64,000 bases of DNA from Ascaris suum (GCA_013433145.1 CM024169.1:13586817-13650816); one strand, 5' to 3'; counted from the first letter of the stretch, positions 24,973 to 37,462 are shown. A program made the numbers and translations. The notes: generated by a model not told the origin, from the letters alone.

Positions 24973-27900
24973 CTGCAGCAGAATACATCATCTCCCGTCA
25001 TCTGCGACGACTCTGAGTGAGCGTTTCTGTTACTACTAGATGCAGCCACATCACTGCAACAGCATAAACCAAAAAATCGATGGGCATGAGATGAACAATC
25101 CTCACGCTTATTTTCGAACGACAGGGAATGAGCCATTTACATCTGACAAAAAATTTAGATGGCTAACCTGCTCTTCGTACGGTCCCGACCACGAGTGTGT
25201 TTCCTTGATCTGCTGGCGAAGTCTCATAAGAGCCTTACCACCTTGGTTCTCACCATCCCAAAAGATGGGCTTGTTAGCCTCATCTCTATTCTTGCGCCAT
25301 CCCGTTCCGAAAACCTGAAATGCGCATCTCCATTTAAAACAGTCTTTTCGATGGAACTGGCCGAAAAATAATGGCAGCACCACTCAACACACCATTCCCT
25401 CCTCGACGTCCCTCTCATTTCGACTTCCACTAAAGCCAATAAAACTTTAAAAACATTCCCGCCCGTACTGACATTCCTGCTGTCGACTGCTCAAGACCAG
25501 GAAGGTGATAATCTCTCCTACTTTCAAGAAAACTAATTATAAATCAGAACAGGTGAAGCTGCAGACTCGGATAAACAAGCTATGAGACATCCGACATTTT
25601 TTTTCAAGTAGCAGCAAACAAACATTCGAACGCCGTTTATAGCTGGAATGTATGCGATTCGCCACTTCCATCAACACTTCGTTGCTATGAAAAAAAAGTA
25701 TTGTGTTTCAAGGTACGCATCTGTCCCCGGTTGCTACAACTTCGTCAAGCGTCAAGAATGTCGCAATTCGAAGAAGACATCGGACTAATATAGCATCCCT
25801 AATACGACATCGGCTCCACGTTAGAAGCCAATGAGATCTTCGGAACGCAGCTTTATAACATGGCGCCCAACATTGATCCTCTTCACATACACTAGTACCA
25901 GGAACATCATTCACCAACAACGAACGAAGCATGAAAGTACAACCAAAAAGCAAACCTTATCTTGTGAAGCAACCGCGATGTACGTCTTGCCCGTGTAAAC
26001 TAGAAGATTCGAGATCCAACGAGTCTGCTCAAGCTTGAGACGCTGCCCAGCTTCCCATACCGACATCTTCACCTTAAAAGAGAACGAAAATTGCTTTGCA
26101 AAAAACACCGAACCCTGTGAAGGCAAACGCGGAACAACATTAACAACTATCAAAGCGCTCGCCGCCAAAAAAATTCCATCATTCCCTCACCCATCCCTTG
26201 ACTAGAAACTCATTCAACAACTGGTATATCACTGCGAGAAAAGTATATACGTTCTTCTATGAAAATCAGACTAGCCTCGTTCCACTTGGCCTCATCAAAA
26301 TCTTTGATTTCCTTCATCGCCTCTTCCGCTTTAATCGTGGTGGGTGCATCAAGAATCTTTGCCATTGTCTCCGTGTCGCCGAAGTGCTCCGCCATTTTGT
26401 ACCTGCAATGAACCGAGCTCGATGCATCACGCCTGTTCACACCTAGCCAAACCTCACGGCAGCCCCTTTGCTCGTCCCCTCATTCCACTATACCATACGA
26501 AATCTAACACAGCAAAATACAAAAAGCTATATTACTTCTAGTACATGAACAGAAGACATGCACACTTTCCTCGCCGTCCCCACTTGGTGCCGGTCTCTGT
26601 GCAGCTAGCTCGGGTCTTCAGTTATTCTGATATTGCAAGAGCTGAGCTGCTCTAGCATCCTATAAAATTCTGTAGCTCACGATGATCTGCATAGGAATCC
26701 CAGTGGCTACGCCCATCTTACAATAACCGCATTACCATCCCAAACAGGATCAGTGAGCACACTTTGTGCACAACTCTCCACTGCTCTTTTTTCAAGATTT
26801 GCATTATAGCCTTAATCTGTTTCGAGCATTCAACTCCCTCAAAAAATAAGCGCATAGCGCATATGGATGATTAAGAATTTGCATTTTAAATGCTTCTCAA
26901 AATTTTCGTTATCTTTCCGATCTTCTGCCAAGATTCAACGTGGAACCTGAGAACACGGTGGCTGCACCAGACGGTGCGGGCAAGCATCACTTCATTTGTA
27001 TAAGAAACGCTGGAAATGAGGCTCACCAGTAGTAGCGCTCGGCCGACTTGTGTTCGATGCCTCGCTCATCACGAATTGCTACTTCAAAGCGAAGACTCAG
27101 CGGATCCTGGGTGCCTAAAAATGAATCTTCCGTCGTCTGCAGCACTCTGAGCCGACTTATTCGTTACGTCGAATATACTGGCGAATGATAAGCACTGCAT
27201 TTTGTGCGTAATCAGAACATAACTGAAACCTACTTAACTTCTCCGGCATCTTCTAGTAATTTTAATAGGTCGCAACATCAAACACGCACCTACTCCTTGT
27301 CCCCATTCGTTCCACCACACCCAGCAATCAAGACATCTCATGCTTCGTTTATTAAAAAGTGCAAGAGATCAAACAGTTCACCTCCAACGAGAATGAAGTC
27401 GCGCCCAATGTCGTCGTAGTCGAGATCAACCTCGGCGGCGCCCACCTTGATGTTATCTGCTTCGGCCGATGCGCCACTAAGTCCATTGATTGTCTCCTGC
27501 ATGCGCTTCATCTTTTGCTTGACACGCGCATTTTCCAGCTTGAGCTTGCGCACCGCCTGACGCAAATTGTCCTTCTCCTTCTCCAGCAGTACAACAGCGT
27601 TTCGAATCTGCGCTGAGTCTTGCTTGATCCAGATTATTTCCTAAAAACCTTAATAAACCAGAAAAAAAACACCATACACCACATATATCGCAGCTAAGAT
27701 AAGAATGGATGAAGCCGATGAATATCTTTGTGAAGATTCCATCAAAATACTCCCCTTAACGGTTTAACCAAGTCGACAACCTCGACGGGAAAACCAATGC
27801 AGCTGAAAAGAAGGCGCTCATGAAGGGTTCTACTAATAATCTCCTAAGAGGACTCGAAAACGGATCTTTTCCGAAGCAAAGACCTTGACAGAAAGATGCA

Positions 27901-29081
27901 CTCGTTATAAAGATTTCGGACGTATCTGTATTGCGGCATCCAAAACCAGGACCTTTGCACTGAGGTTAGCAAAAAAAAAATCAACAATTACAGGGAAACT
28001 TTTCAGCGAGTCAAGTAGATGAAGTTCAAAAGCTTTTGGTGAAGTGGACGTCTAAATTCTCTGGTATCGCAAAGCAATTCAACAAGCACCTGTTGCAGAT
28101 TGAAATTGCTGTTGCCCTGACGACGTCCATTGCCGGATAGTGGCTGCGGAGTGGCTCCCTCATCCATGGCAATATGTGCCTGATCTACTGAGCTCTCGAA
28201 GTTGTTGAAATTCCCTAATCCAGTGAAATCTCCGTATCCTATAAAACTCCTGGATCCATTTTTTTCACTGCCTTAAACTGCATTAATATAACTGTACATT
28301 CAATGCTTCAACCTGCTAAATCAATAATTGCACTTTGAAGCAAACGCTATAAGAAAAGTAAAAAGCATAAGTGAGACAGGGGTAATGCCTCTTGCCAACA
28401 TCAAATCTTCACAACCGAAACCCTTAACACCCACATCTTATAGGGCTCAGCTGTTTTGTCATGATTCTTTTAGAATAGTGCATGAACTGCTCAACATCGC
28501 GTCTATAAAGGATGGCATTCTTGATGAACGATCACATGACAACGAAACTTGGGCTTGACAAATGCCGCGCACTACCAGCTCAATACGCTCCTCCTTCCAG
28601 CCCCCCCCCCCCCATCGCCTCTATTCTCTAAAGTCCAGCAAATTACGCGGCATATTAATGAACATAAATCATGTCAATTCGTTTCCAAAGAAATGTGTGC
28701 ACTTCTCAAAGTTATTCCGTTAAATCACAAATCACACCGATAAGTGAACTCAAGATGAGACTCCATGGTCAATTGATCAACTGCAAATTTAAAAACGATG
28801 GAGCCCTTTTCTAGTGCATTCGCTAACCCGCAACCCGTTCATTCACCGTGGTAGGGGAAATGAAAGTTTTAGCGCACATTCCAGGCCTTCTATGTGATTA
28901 TTCTTGCCAAATCCTTATCACCCTCCGTTAGCTGTGTAGTACACGGTACATCGCAAACTACTGACCAAACTACGACATAAGAGCGAAATTATAAAAAAAT
29001 TCATGGCTAACCTCTTGTCCCGACTCCGGCGAAGCTCATCCCAATCCAAGTATTGTACCGTTCGTTCCCCGTTGAGTGACC
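24802..29081 (-). CDS. NADAR-domain protein with N-terminal coiled coil and RGG-type tail
   Basis: Eight minus-strand exons join in phase to give 384 visible residues; the 5' end is missing. Residues 1-82 are polar (SLNGERTVQYLDWDELRRSR, then a Gly/Asn-rich stretch). About 90-130 is a Lys/Glu/Leu coiled coil, followed by an acidic segment with DLDYDDIGRDF. A NADAR domain spans about 175-325, shown by ERYYW, AEHFGDTE, IKDFDEAKW, LLVYTGK, SQDKVFGTGWR and WDGENQGGKALMRLR. The last 56 residues end in GRGRGFGRRGGFGGRGYG, an RNA-binding-like tail. NADAR enzymes (YbiA/RibX type) are N-glycosidases linked to riboflavin intermediates, and some remove ADP-ribose from guanine in DNA. Which substrate applies here cannot be read from sequence. 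Oddities are a likely 1-nt insertion at 27600-27603 and a GC splice donor after exon 5. Domain call strong; start unresolved. Confidence 0.88.
25168..25314 (-). CDS. NADAR gene, exon completing the domain
   Basis: Acceptor ATTTCAG, donor GAGCAG|GTTAGC, phase 0 at both ends, 49 codons. Encodes VFGTGWRKNRDEANKPIFW and DGENQGGKALMRLRQQIKE. The W.G.N..GKALM.LR block is the C-terminal NADAR signature. Confidence 0.9.
25956..26072 (-). CDS. NADAR gene, sixth visible exon
   Basis: Acceptor CTTTTAAG, donor ATAAG|GTTTGC, phase 0 at both ends, 39 codons. Encodes VKMSVWEAGQRLKLEQTRW and LLVYTGKTYIAVASQDK. LL.TG...I.....D is the conserved strand preceding the WGIG-type motif of the family. Confidence 0.88.
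26276..26402 (-). CDS. NADAR gene, exon with the FGD helix
   Basis: Follows TTGCAG. Encodes YKMAEHFGDTETMAKIL, then APTTIKAEEAMKEIKDFDEA and KWNE. This is the family core, in which KA..FGD and the FD...W block are conserved. The only in-phase exit is AACGAG|GCTAGT, a GC donor, because every nearby GT breaks the phase needed by the next exon. Confidence 0.88.
27027..27114 (-). CDS. NADAR gene, exon opening the NADAR domain
   Basis: Phase 1 in, after TTTTTAG; phase 2 out at TACTG|GTGAGC. Encodes TQDPLSLRFEVAIRDERGIE then HKSAERYYW, the beginning of the domain, where the usual family pattern is an S/AE-h-Y/W block just before the KA..FGD helix. Confidence 0.88.
27382..27641 (-). CDS. NADAR gene, coiled-coil exon with apparent frameshift
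   Basis: A strong acceptor (TTTTTAG) at 27642 opens EIIWIKQDSAQIR. Beyond the TTTT run at 27600-27603 the coding frame is NAVVLLEKEKDNLRQAVRKL and onward through KQKMKRMQE to GRDFILVG. The two parts are in different frames. Removing one T restores a continuous coiled coil and the correct phase (0 in, 1 out). An alternative with no frameshift starts at a poorer acceptor (ACTCAG, about 27614). The exon ends GGAG|GTGAAC. Confidence 0.75.
28090..28267 (-). CDS. NADAR gene, second visible exon
   Basis: Starts after TTTAAGGCAG, its first base completing a Ser codon from the previous exon, and ends CAACAG|GTGCTT in phase 0. It encodes a low-complexity linker with YGDFTGLGNFNNFESS and GNGRRQGNSNFNLQQ. 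The phase match across a 0.7-kb intron supports the boundary. Confidence 0.8.
29012..29081 (-). CDS. NADAR gene, first visible exon
   Basis: Reads SLNGERTVQYLDWDELRRSR DK after TTTTTTGAAG, starting inside a codon (needs one upstream base) and ending AAGAG|GTTAGC in phase 2. At least one 5' exon carrying the start codon must lie upstream. An ATGG donor completing Met-Gly would fit, but none was found. Confidence 0.78.
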
Positions 29082-29789
29082 CTTCAAAAAACAAACGAAG
29101 TATTTCAGTGGGGTGCCGATGTCCGAGTGTACGTAATGATGTATTTAGAAGTGGGCACTATTGTCGAGATGCTCGCTAGCAAGTCGCGTGCAAAGTAAAA
29201 GTGGACACTGTATGGCAATACTTCGCCGGTCGTTTCCGTAATAAGGACTAAGGAAGTAAACTCCTATCTTCTCAGTGCTTCTAAAAGCGAGTATGGACGA
29301 CTCTGAATCGATGCCAGAAAGTGTGAGCACAGAATTCTTTAGGAACCCCGGACCTTTTTAAACAGTCATGAATATCGTACAACTTGATCGAAATGCGGTA
29401 ACGCTGTCCACAGATATATTCGTCTCCATTCGCAACTCTCACCCCACGTCCCTTGGTTCACGGTAGTGGTCTATGGGAGCGAACATCAATAACACATTTT
29501 GATGGCTTGGATGCGTTCGAATGCAAGATTTTCACAACCGTTCCTCCCCATCAACTTCCAATCTATAGAAATGCACGAAATCGACGACTCAATACTCGTC
29601 AATTCTCCAGAAATGCCTTTTTTTGAAAACTGAGTGCGTGAATTCGGACAAAAGATTAAGCTACCGCAAGTGATGCAACGGATACAATAAGACCGCGGTT
29701 GGGGATGCTGAGGTCATCACATCTACATGAGAAGATGCAATCAATTGTTTAACGAGAAAGAAGCTGGCAGCAACCTCATGTAAAGCCTA

Positions 29790-29948
29790 ATGCCCAAAAG
29801 TGCAGCTACGGTTGCCAGAACAAAATCCCATTGCAAAAAGAAGTATGAGGTGAAATGTCTAGACATGGACTTCCCATCCTTAGTGGACACATTTGAAGTT
29901 GTTAAACGCTCAACTGCCTTATGTGAACTGTTGCACCGGCTGAGGTAA
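29790..29948 (+). CDS. Possible short first exon, plus strand, unidentified
   Basis: An ATG opens a 52-codon frame: MPKSAATVARTKSHCKKKYE, then MDFPSLVDTFEVVKRSTALC, then ELLHRLR. A good donor, CTGAG|GTAAAC, sits at 29944, just before the stop. It would be divergent from the NADAR gene. No partner exon or known motif was found, and the upstream sequence lacks a T-rich acceptor. Confidence 0.22.
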   Translation: MPKSAATVARTKSHCKKKYEVKCLDMDFPSLVDTFEVVKRSTALCELLHRLR

Positions 29949-30385
29949 ACTATCCAATTACCATTAACGCGGTAACCTAGACCGCAATCTACCTGTCGTC
30001 ATGACAGAAACACCTGAGAAATACACGACGAAATAGATCGGGGATGCAACTCATGTTTATTGTTTTCCTCATAAGTGTTTTTCAGAATATGTGCATTATG
30101 GTGGGAGTCTAAGCTCAATCTTCGCAACAACCAGAGTCAGAAGAACTGCAGGACGATATAAACAATGCATTTTCTCCTAATAATACCACTACTTTAGCTC
30201 AATACTTACGGTTTTATACTCACCGTAATCAACAAATCGTAACGAGCTAGGAATTTCCCAACTGTCGAGGAAAGCCACCTTTAATATCACAGCATACAAA
30301 TTACCTTAGCTAGACCTACACCTTTTTCTACGAAAATTGCGATGGAAAGAAGAGGCGAATTTTCCAGAAAGGGCGTGAGGTAGGC

Positions 30386-30405
30386 GGGGGGGGGGGGGGG
30401 GGGGG
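30386..30405 (+). repeat. Run of 20 G
   Basis: The longest G/C homopolymer in the window, about 1.3 kb beyond the first visible NADAR exon. Length calls in such runs are unreliable in most sequencing data. Confidence 0.95.
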
Positions 30406-31400
30406 AAGTGGAAGGAGGCGGAGAGATAGGGCGGAGGGATGACTGGCGAGGGAAGGCTTCGTAAATTTAAGCTAGGCGAAGTTACGGATGCTGCAAGCGT
30501 GAATACATTGTGGACATCCTGGTCATAGGGCGATGTCCGCAGAAAAAATTCCGGTCTCCGCTGTTAATTCGATCTTAAACACCTCCGCCTCCTACCATCA
30601 ATAACCACGCCTACCACACAAATCGAATACCACAAGCACAGCGATCTGCACAAAGAAGGAAAAAGGACCCGACGTTTGCAACGAGTGCAACTGAAAATGG
30701 CGAAAGACCGAAACTAGAGTCACCAAAAATTGAAACATATCGTTTTAGGACCTCAGCCGATAAACGTTAAGAATGGCTTTAGTTGAATTCAAAAAATGCT
30801 TCCTATAGTAGCGCCATATCGATGCAAATTCGCTCGTATTAATCTCAATCGAACGAAATTTGGAAATTCGCCAATAACGCATCATTACAGCCTTTCTCTA
30901 GCTGCATTTCATCGCAAATTTACCTGCCACTTATTTTGCATAAACTTAATTCTGGTGGGTACTTAAAAGAGATATTATTAATCTGTACATATTTTCGACG
31001 ATTGTTTCACTAAATTCTTCAAAGTTTTTGAAGATTTTTGGAGGAAGAAAAAAAAATTCGTTTCTGAGGAATTATTACTATTTGAGAGTTTTTAGTGTAT
31101 ATTACTAAATGAAACAAACAAGTTGTTTAATTGGCAAACTTAACGTTGAATAAAGTTTTTTTTTTGCATAAGCTGAAAGCATGAAACGATATAGCAAATG
31201 AAATCGTTATTAAAGTGAAACGGTGAACTTCCTAGAAAAAACTTCATTTAATGAATATTTTTATGCAATTTTCGTTGTGTTGTATAGGAGAAAAAAGTTG
31301 ACGTTGCTTTTCACCTTTTTGGAAAATATTGAAATATATAGATGAAACTTTCTTCTTTTTTTTAAGTCAAAATAAAGAGTGGCATTAAAAGTACTTGATT

Positions 31401-31437
31401 CCTCCTCCTCCTCCTCCTCCTCCTCCTCCTCCTCCTC
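31401..31437. repeat. (CCT)n trinucleotide microsatellite
   Basis: About 12 perfect CCT units, followed by interrupted CTCCTC. On the minus strand it reads as poly-Glu in a chance frame. Confidence 0.9.
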
Positions 31438-32089
31438 AACCTCCTCATTCTCCTCCCCTTTAGAGGCCTGAAATGCCACACAATTAAGTCGAGGGACTTG
31501 GTGGCCTAGAGCAATTGAGATCATTTTTTCGATCTCAAGTTATGCATTACCTTCAACTCTAAAATATATTTTCGGGAAACGATATGAAAGTGTAATTCTA
31601 AAAATCAGTTTCCTATTGAAGAGCACAATAACGAATCAAAAAGCTCTATTCTTATTATCGAACATGAAATAAACTAAGAAGGGGTCTTCATTCCTAACAA
31701 AATGAAGTAATCAATTTGAGTGCTGTAAAGATTTATAAAATTGCTCGACTCAACGATTTGTTGTCTTCTACTTAATATATGAGGTGCAGGTACTGTAAAT
31801 ATTTTTCGATCATTCACTCGATTTTTTTCTCGGTAAAAGGCGTGCGTTTCTTGACTGGACGTTCCAGAGTTAAACTTCTATAGCTATGACCTGTTGAGGA
31901 CCTCCTGTTTGCCGTATAAGCTTGCCGATTTGATTCGTCGCTTTGTGCCGTCTGAGCATGTTACTTTGATTTTGCGTTAAACTTAGTAAAAGTATTACGC
32001 AATCGCGTCAAATTTTGCAACGAGTTTTTAATGGTCAGTGCTCAAAGCAAACCTTATGCTATGACTAGTTTAAGCGCCCTAAATTAACC

Positions 32090-32965
32090 TGAATCACTTG
32101 AAGGTGATTTACTCAAGGTGCCCGTCGACGTAAAGTTATGTCGCCCATGTAACAGAATGTGTCGAAATCGTGCATTCCAGTCGACGACTGACACTTCGAG
32201 AAACGACAATAGACTGCAACATTTCGGCTGTTTCATATATTACAGCAGAAAAACTTGGAATATGTTGAGCTGCAAGCCAAGTTCATCGCATAGGAGGAGA
32301 AGGGTAATTGCTACACAATCCGTCAGGAGCTGATGGATCTCTCGAATAAGTATGAAACATTGATCCGCCGAACCACAGCGGTTGGCAAGCTATGAGTATA
32401 CGGCTATGATGTTAAGACCAAAGTCCAGCCATCGCACCGAGTCGGTAGCTCTTCACTGAGAGAAAAAACTTAACCGGGTCAGGTTAAAGGTCAGTGTATT
32501 GGTAATTTTTATCGAAGAGACTAATGGGTTATTTGTCACGAATTTCTGCTCGAAGCCTCCAAATTTTAGGAGGACGCCTGAAGTATAACGAAACAACACT
32601 TGAGTCTAGCGTCACAACACTGCGCAGGTATACACATATCGCTCTTGTTTTGCGACTTTTGCATGAAAAATAACATGAATGTGCTTACTCATCCACCTCC
32701 ACCACACCCACTTTTTTACTTTTAACTGAGAAAGCCCCGTTGTGAAAGGACGAAAAGTCGTGACGGTGGAGAAGATGAAGGGGAAAATTAGCTCAACAAA
32801 GTACGCTCGACTTGCAAAGCAGCATTCCAGAATTGATTTCAGAAGTGGAAGGGTCGTACGAAAATGTGCATCGAGCCAAGAAGAAAAGAACGTCGAAAGA
32901 GACAATGCACAAGTTGTTGATAAACCCTTAAAAGTTTTTTCTTTTTTCTTTCAGAAAAAGACTCC
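32090..32965 (+). pseudogene. Decayed coiled-coil gene remnant
   Basis: Protein-like coiled-coil stretches appear on the plus strand but switch frame and contain stops. About 32117-32155 reads LKVPVDVKL. About 32245-32395 reads QKNLEYVELQAKFIA, stop, EEKGNCYTIRQELMDLSNKY, ETLIRRTTAVGKL, stop, VYGYDVKTKVQ. About 32810-32890 reads LISEVEGSYENVHRAKKK, and the adjacent frame continues NVERDNAQVVDK. The heptad-like composition resembles myosin-tail or rootletin-type rods. At least three stops and one clear frameshift argue against a working exon set. The parent family is not identified, and exons of a live gene with assembly errors remain possible. Confidence 0.42.
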
Positions 32966-35097
32966 AACTATTTTGAACAAGGCGCACATCTACGAGAGAA
33001 CAGAAATGGCTTTAAAGCAGTATACTCGGGCAGTTTTCTTGTTTAAAACATTACAAAACTCTTTCATAGAAGCAAATTAAAAGTTATGCATTCATCATTT
33101 TTAGAGATTTCATCATTTTCTCCAATATTTTCTTTAAAAAACGTTAGAAATTTATCGTTGTTGCAGCATTTCAATGATATATTTGTAAGCTAGATCGTCC
33201 TTTTATGAAATATCTTTGATCATTTTGCTAGTTGCAACATTGTTGATGGATCTTTTTTTAATGGAATTGAACGTTTTTTGATGTCCTCTCAACTTCTCGT
33301 ATAGTGTGATGCAAAAATTTCGACAAATGAAATGTAATTGTAGGTTTAAAAAATATGGAACCAGATTCTTTTTCGGTGTCTTAATAATTTGAATAGTTTT
33401 AAATTAATCGAATTAATCTTGATAACCGAATTAAGGCCTACGTTCAATATGTCTAATCTATTCGTATTGTTTTATGATGCCTATAAGTCCCTCATTGAGC
33501 TTCTCAGGTTGCCGAAATGTTCGCAAAGAAGCGTGTAATAAAAAGACTTATTTGTTGACGAAACGAGCACCTGAATGCGCCCCGTATGCTGACTCATATT
33601 CCATCAAAACTATTCCCCACAACGAATAACGTGTCTGCTTGCCATTCGAATCTTCGAAAAATATTCGTTCACTTAAGCGAAAAAGAAAAATTCTTTCTTT
33701 ACACGTCAATGCATTCGCCACCATCACATTGCAAATATCCGCATTTGCTTTCATTTATTGTTTTTCTAATATATATCAAGAACATATAATAAAGTTGTTG
33801 ATAAAAATGCTGTATTTTTATACGATTTCAAAATTCCCAACATTCCAATATAACGAAGTCTGGTTTTTAAACATGCAAAAAAGCGAATCCACAGTAAAGT
33901 TGATAATAAATATATTTGAAATTAAGTGATCAATGGAAGGTAGCATACGGCGAATGTTAGATAACACAATCATGTGGTAAAATAATTTTGTTAGGTGCAA
34001 CGCATTTTATGCACCCACTTGCAATAATAATGCTCTATCAGTGGTTATTTGAAATGAATTGCTCGTATGTGTCATTTCGCATTCATTTTAAATGATCATA
34101 TTGGCAATTCGCAACCAATAACTAAACAATGCAAACCTCGAGAATAGAAATGAAAACGTATCGTCGGACACGTAATCACATCCGCAAGACTCATATGTTT
34201 CAATGCGTCTAGGCGATATTTCAATAACCGTTATTTTTTTTTTTTTAATTTATAATTACAAACTTATATATGAATTAAATAATAGTTATCGAAACAGCTA
34301 ATTATTTGTTGAGATTATTGCTGTGAGATATGCGATGGTTTAAGATGTAAACAAAACAATGGAATGTGAATTTCAATCGATTACACCTTATTTTTGTTTC
34401 GCAAACTGCCGACTAATCATTGCTCATCTAGTCGGGCTATTATATCGTTCACATGATTTTATTGTTGTAAAGCGGAAATGATTTCGTTTCAAGATTTTAT
34501 TCTCTTGAATAGATGGACTCACATATAGCTTCGAAGAGATTATAAGAAAGCGATATGCGTTTCATTTTGTAAATTAGATAAATATTCACTCATCATCTAT
34601 GACTTTTCTGAATTAGAAGCACAATAATGAGAGGATAGAAAAAAGATATGATAACGAGGAGCGCCCTCTTAATTGAATTAGGTAAGGTGCAATAAATCAA
34701 CGTTTCAAAACGCTCACGACGCATAACAACTCGTTTTGGTGCATTGCTTTAAAACCCCAATGAAAAAGAATTAGCTGCTTTTTTTTGCATCATGCTACTC
34801 GATAGCTTTCTCTTCTTGATATTGTCCGACCTCATGACAAAGGCCGCAATATCGCCCACAGGATTTGAGGATCGATCTTGTAGCCGAATTCAGGTGCAAC
34901 GGAGAAGGGCATAGTCGTCGGTGCTGAAAGGTTTCAAAAGATGTGCGAGAGGTGATGTTGACTGGAGTGTTTGAAAGTGAGGGGGAGGGAAGGCGTTGAT
35001 TCGACTGTTCAAGAGTGAGCGGGGAGGGGGAAGGAAGTTGATGTAAGAGGACAATATTCGAACCCTAAGTGCTTAAAATGCCACATTCTCACTCACG

Positions 35098-35391
35098 CTA
35101 GACATATTTGCTCTTGCAACACAAAGCCTTGCACGAAGCTTCACACTCTGCAAGTTCTATTGAAATAAATATTCCATATTCCGCACACCATCGACAAGTC
35201 TTACAAGGGAGAAATTTTATGAGTATCAGCCAAGCTTTTCTCTCAACAAAAAAAGTGGCCGGGCTAGATTGCATCTCGTCTCTCCCCTCATCCTCTTCCC
35301 TTTCTGTGTTCGAAATTCCTGAATATGACTGGTGTAACACGAATTGCTGTCCGCATGGATATCCTGCAGGAAGACAGCTATAGGCATTCAT
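35098..35391 (-). CDS. Weak candidate: 97-aa Cys-rich open frame
   Basis: Minus-strand frame from an ATG. The last third reads FLPCKTCRWCAEYG and later ECEASCKALCCKSKYV, i.e. eight Cys in 35 residues; three more lie near the start (SCLPAGYPCG). There is no signal peptide at this start, but CTGCAG at about 35374 could be a splice acceptor feeding YPCGQQFVLHQSYSG. The opposite strand is equally open over the same bases, so chance is a serious alternative. Confidence 0.15.
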   Translation of the reverse strand: MNAYSCLPAGYPCGQQFVLHQSYSGISNTEREEDEGRDEMQSSPATFFVERKAWLILIKFLPCKTCRWCAEYGIFISIELAECEASCKALCCKSKYV

Positions 35392-37310
35392 ATCGATATA
35401 TGATAAAACAAATTAACAAAGCAGCGATTCCATTTTTATTCTTTTATTTATATAACGGCAATATCGAACTTTTATGGAAATTACATTGTTTGCATATTAG
35501 ATATGGATTAATAAATGAACTGCTATTGAAATTACATCTATATCAGCAATTAAAACACAATCCACCGATATTTTGAATAAGTTCTATTAGTTAGTTTTCT
35601 AGTATATAGTTAGAATCTAATTAATGCATGCTAAACAATGCAAAATTGAAATTCGTGTTATAACTGCTGACTTTCGTTTGTCTTTATGTATAGCGGTTGA
35701 AATGTTTTTCGAACCTTATAACTTTACAATCTTCTCTTCAAACATGAATATTTCGGCGAAGAGGTATGTTTTAAAATGTATTACCTCTCCACTAAATATT
35801 TCTGAAGAAAAAATGCTTATAAAATGCAAAAAAAAAAAAATTCCAAGAAGCACCAAAATCATTTCTTCTCAATTTTCATGAAATAGTAGTAAATAATCAT
35901 GCTAATAGTTGGTTAGAAGGAAGAAGGGAGAAGGAAGGATAATTTCTATGAATTGTTTAAAGCAGAGATATGACTTTCATGATTAAACCAAGTTTCTATT
36001 CGCATAAAAAGAAAAGATATTCTTCATTGTAGAGGAAGCAACCATTGATACTAGAGTTAACATGCGTTACGATTGCATAAATTTTTAATTTCATCAACAA
36101 ATCACCAAAATGTTCGGCATTCTCTTCGTTGCCTCAATTCATAAAATAATTTTTAAAAAAAAGCATTTCAAAATGCAAATCAATGTGGAATTTCTCTCAT
36201 CGAATTGTTTACGAAAAAAAAAATGCTCTAAGAATTGCAATAGCGGCCACTGTTGAGTGCTGATATGATTCAGCATTTGCGAAGTTCAAAAGATTTCAAC
36301 GTGTAACCAGTTCTCGCCGATGAATCATTCAAATAACGCCCAAATCAGACATTTCCTTTTGAAAAGTCGATTTGTTTCGAATAGGAAATGAAATGTTTCG
36401 CGAATATTCTCGGTGTTTTTTTTTTCCATATATTTTCAGCGCGCAGGCGCGCATAAACATCATATGATGGTGAAATTGGCAAACGAATACGTTGAACGCT
36501 ACGCACATAAAAACCGGATATTTTTTGGTAAATATACTGCCATCCGTGGGCCGTTGGAACAAGGGATGCAGTAATATTTCATTAACTTCTCTCTTTCTTT
36601 GTTTTTATTATTCGCCTATCCAATAAATTGGATTGAGTGTCTGCAGACATATTTACATGGTTGTTTCTTCCACCCACTCTCTTCTAAAGCATCACTAACC
36701 AACACAATTCCGCCCATCACCAGTAAACGGTTGCTCTACATAAAGTGCTGTTCGTGTGGTGAAAGTATAAATGCTTGTGTATGTAAACATACGTATTAGC
36801 GCATATTATAAGCGTATATTTAACTTCAACTTCTATCTTGTTGTTATTGAAGTCTAATAAATGTATGTATCAAGCCAGCAGCGACATTACCTGATATTCA
36901 AGTGGAACCGGTTTACTCGCTAGAAGAGGTTGCTGGGCGTCAAATTTCCTTCGTGATGTGTGTCTTCAAATGTGCATTCATTGCCCATAAGAGCATATAA
37001 AATGTTGAATTACGTCGATTAGTGGTGTTTTTTGCTTTAACAGTGCTGAAGCTAATTTCTCTAGCCATGCTGACGTCTAAACTTTTTTTATTGCAGCCAT
37101 TTACTCGATTTTTGAGAACGATTTGTTGATTTGACTATCCTAGACATCGGTTTTGATGTTTAAATTCTATTTTATTTGAATTTATGAAAGAGGAGCCGAG
37201 TTTGCAATCCATAATTGGTTTGTGCTCAATAACTGATGTAAGCTATTATTTGAAAATTCAAACAAACATAGCACAGATATTCTCAGATGTCATGCTAGAA
37301 CCATTTCGAG

Positions 37311-37462
<152 letters not shown>

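Larger units (their letters stand above)
29082..31400. other. 5' flank of the NADAR gene
   Basis: Should contain the missing 5' exon of the NADAR gene, but none could be recognised. The minus-strand frame 29145-29330 has no usable splice ends. A run of 20 G lies at 30386-30405. Base skew changes from A/C-rich to T/G-rich on the plus strand around 30.6-31 kb. Confidence 0.4.

Noticed and set aside
31261..31524. Poly-Glu frame
   Set aside because: It is the translation of the CCT microsatellite on the minus strand.
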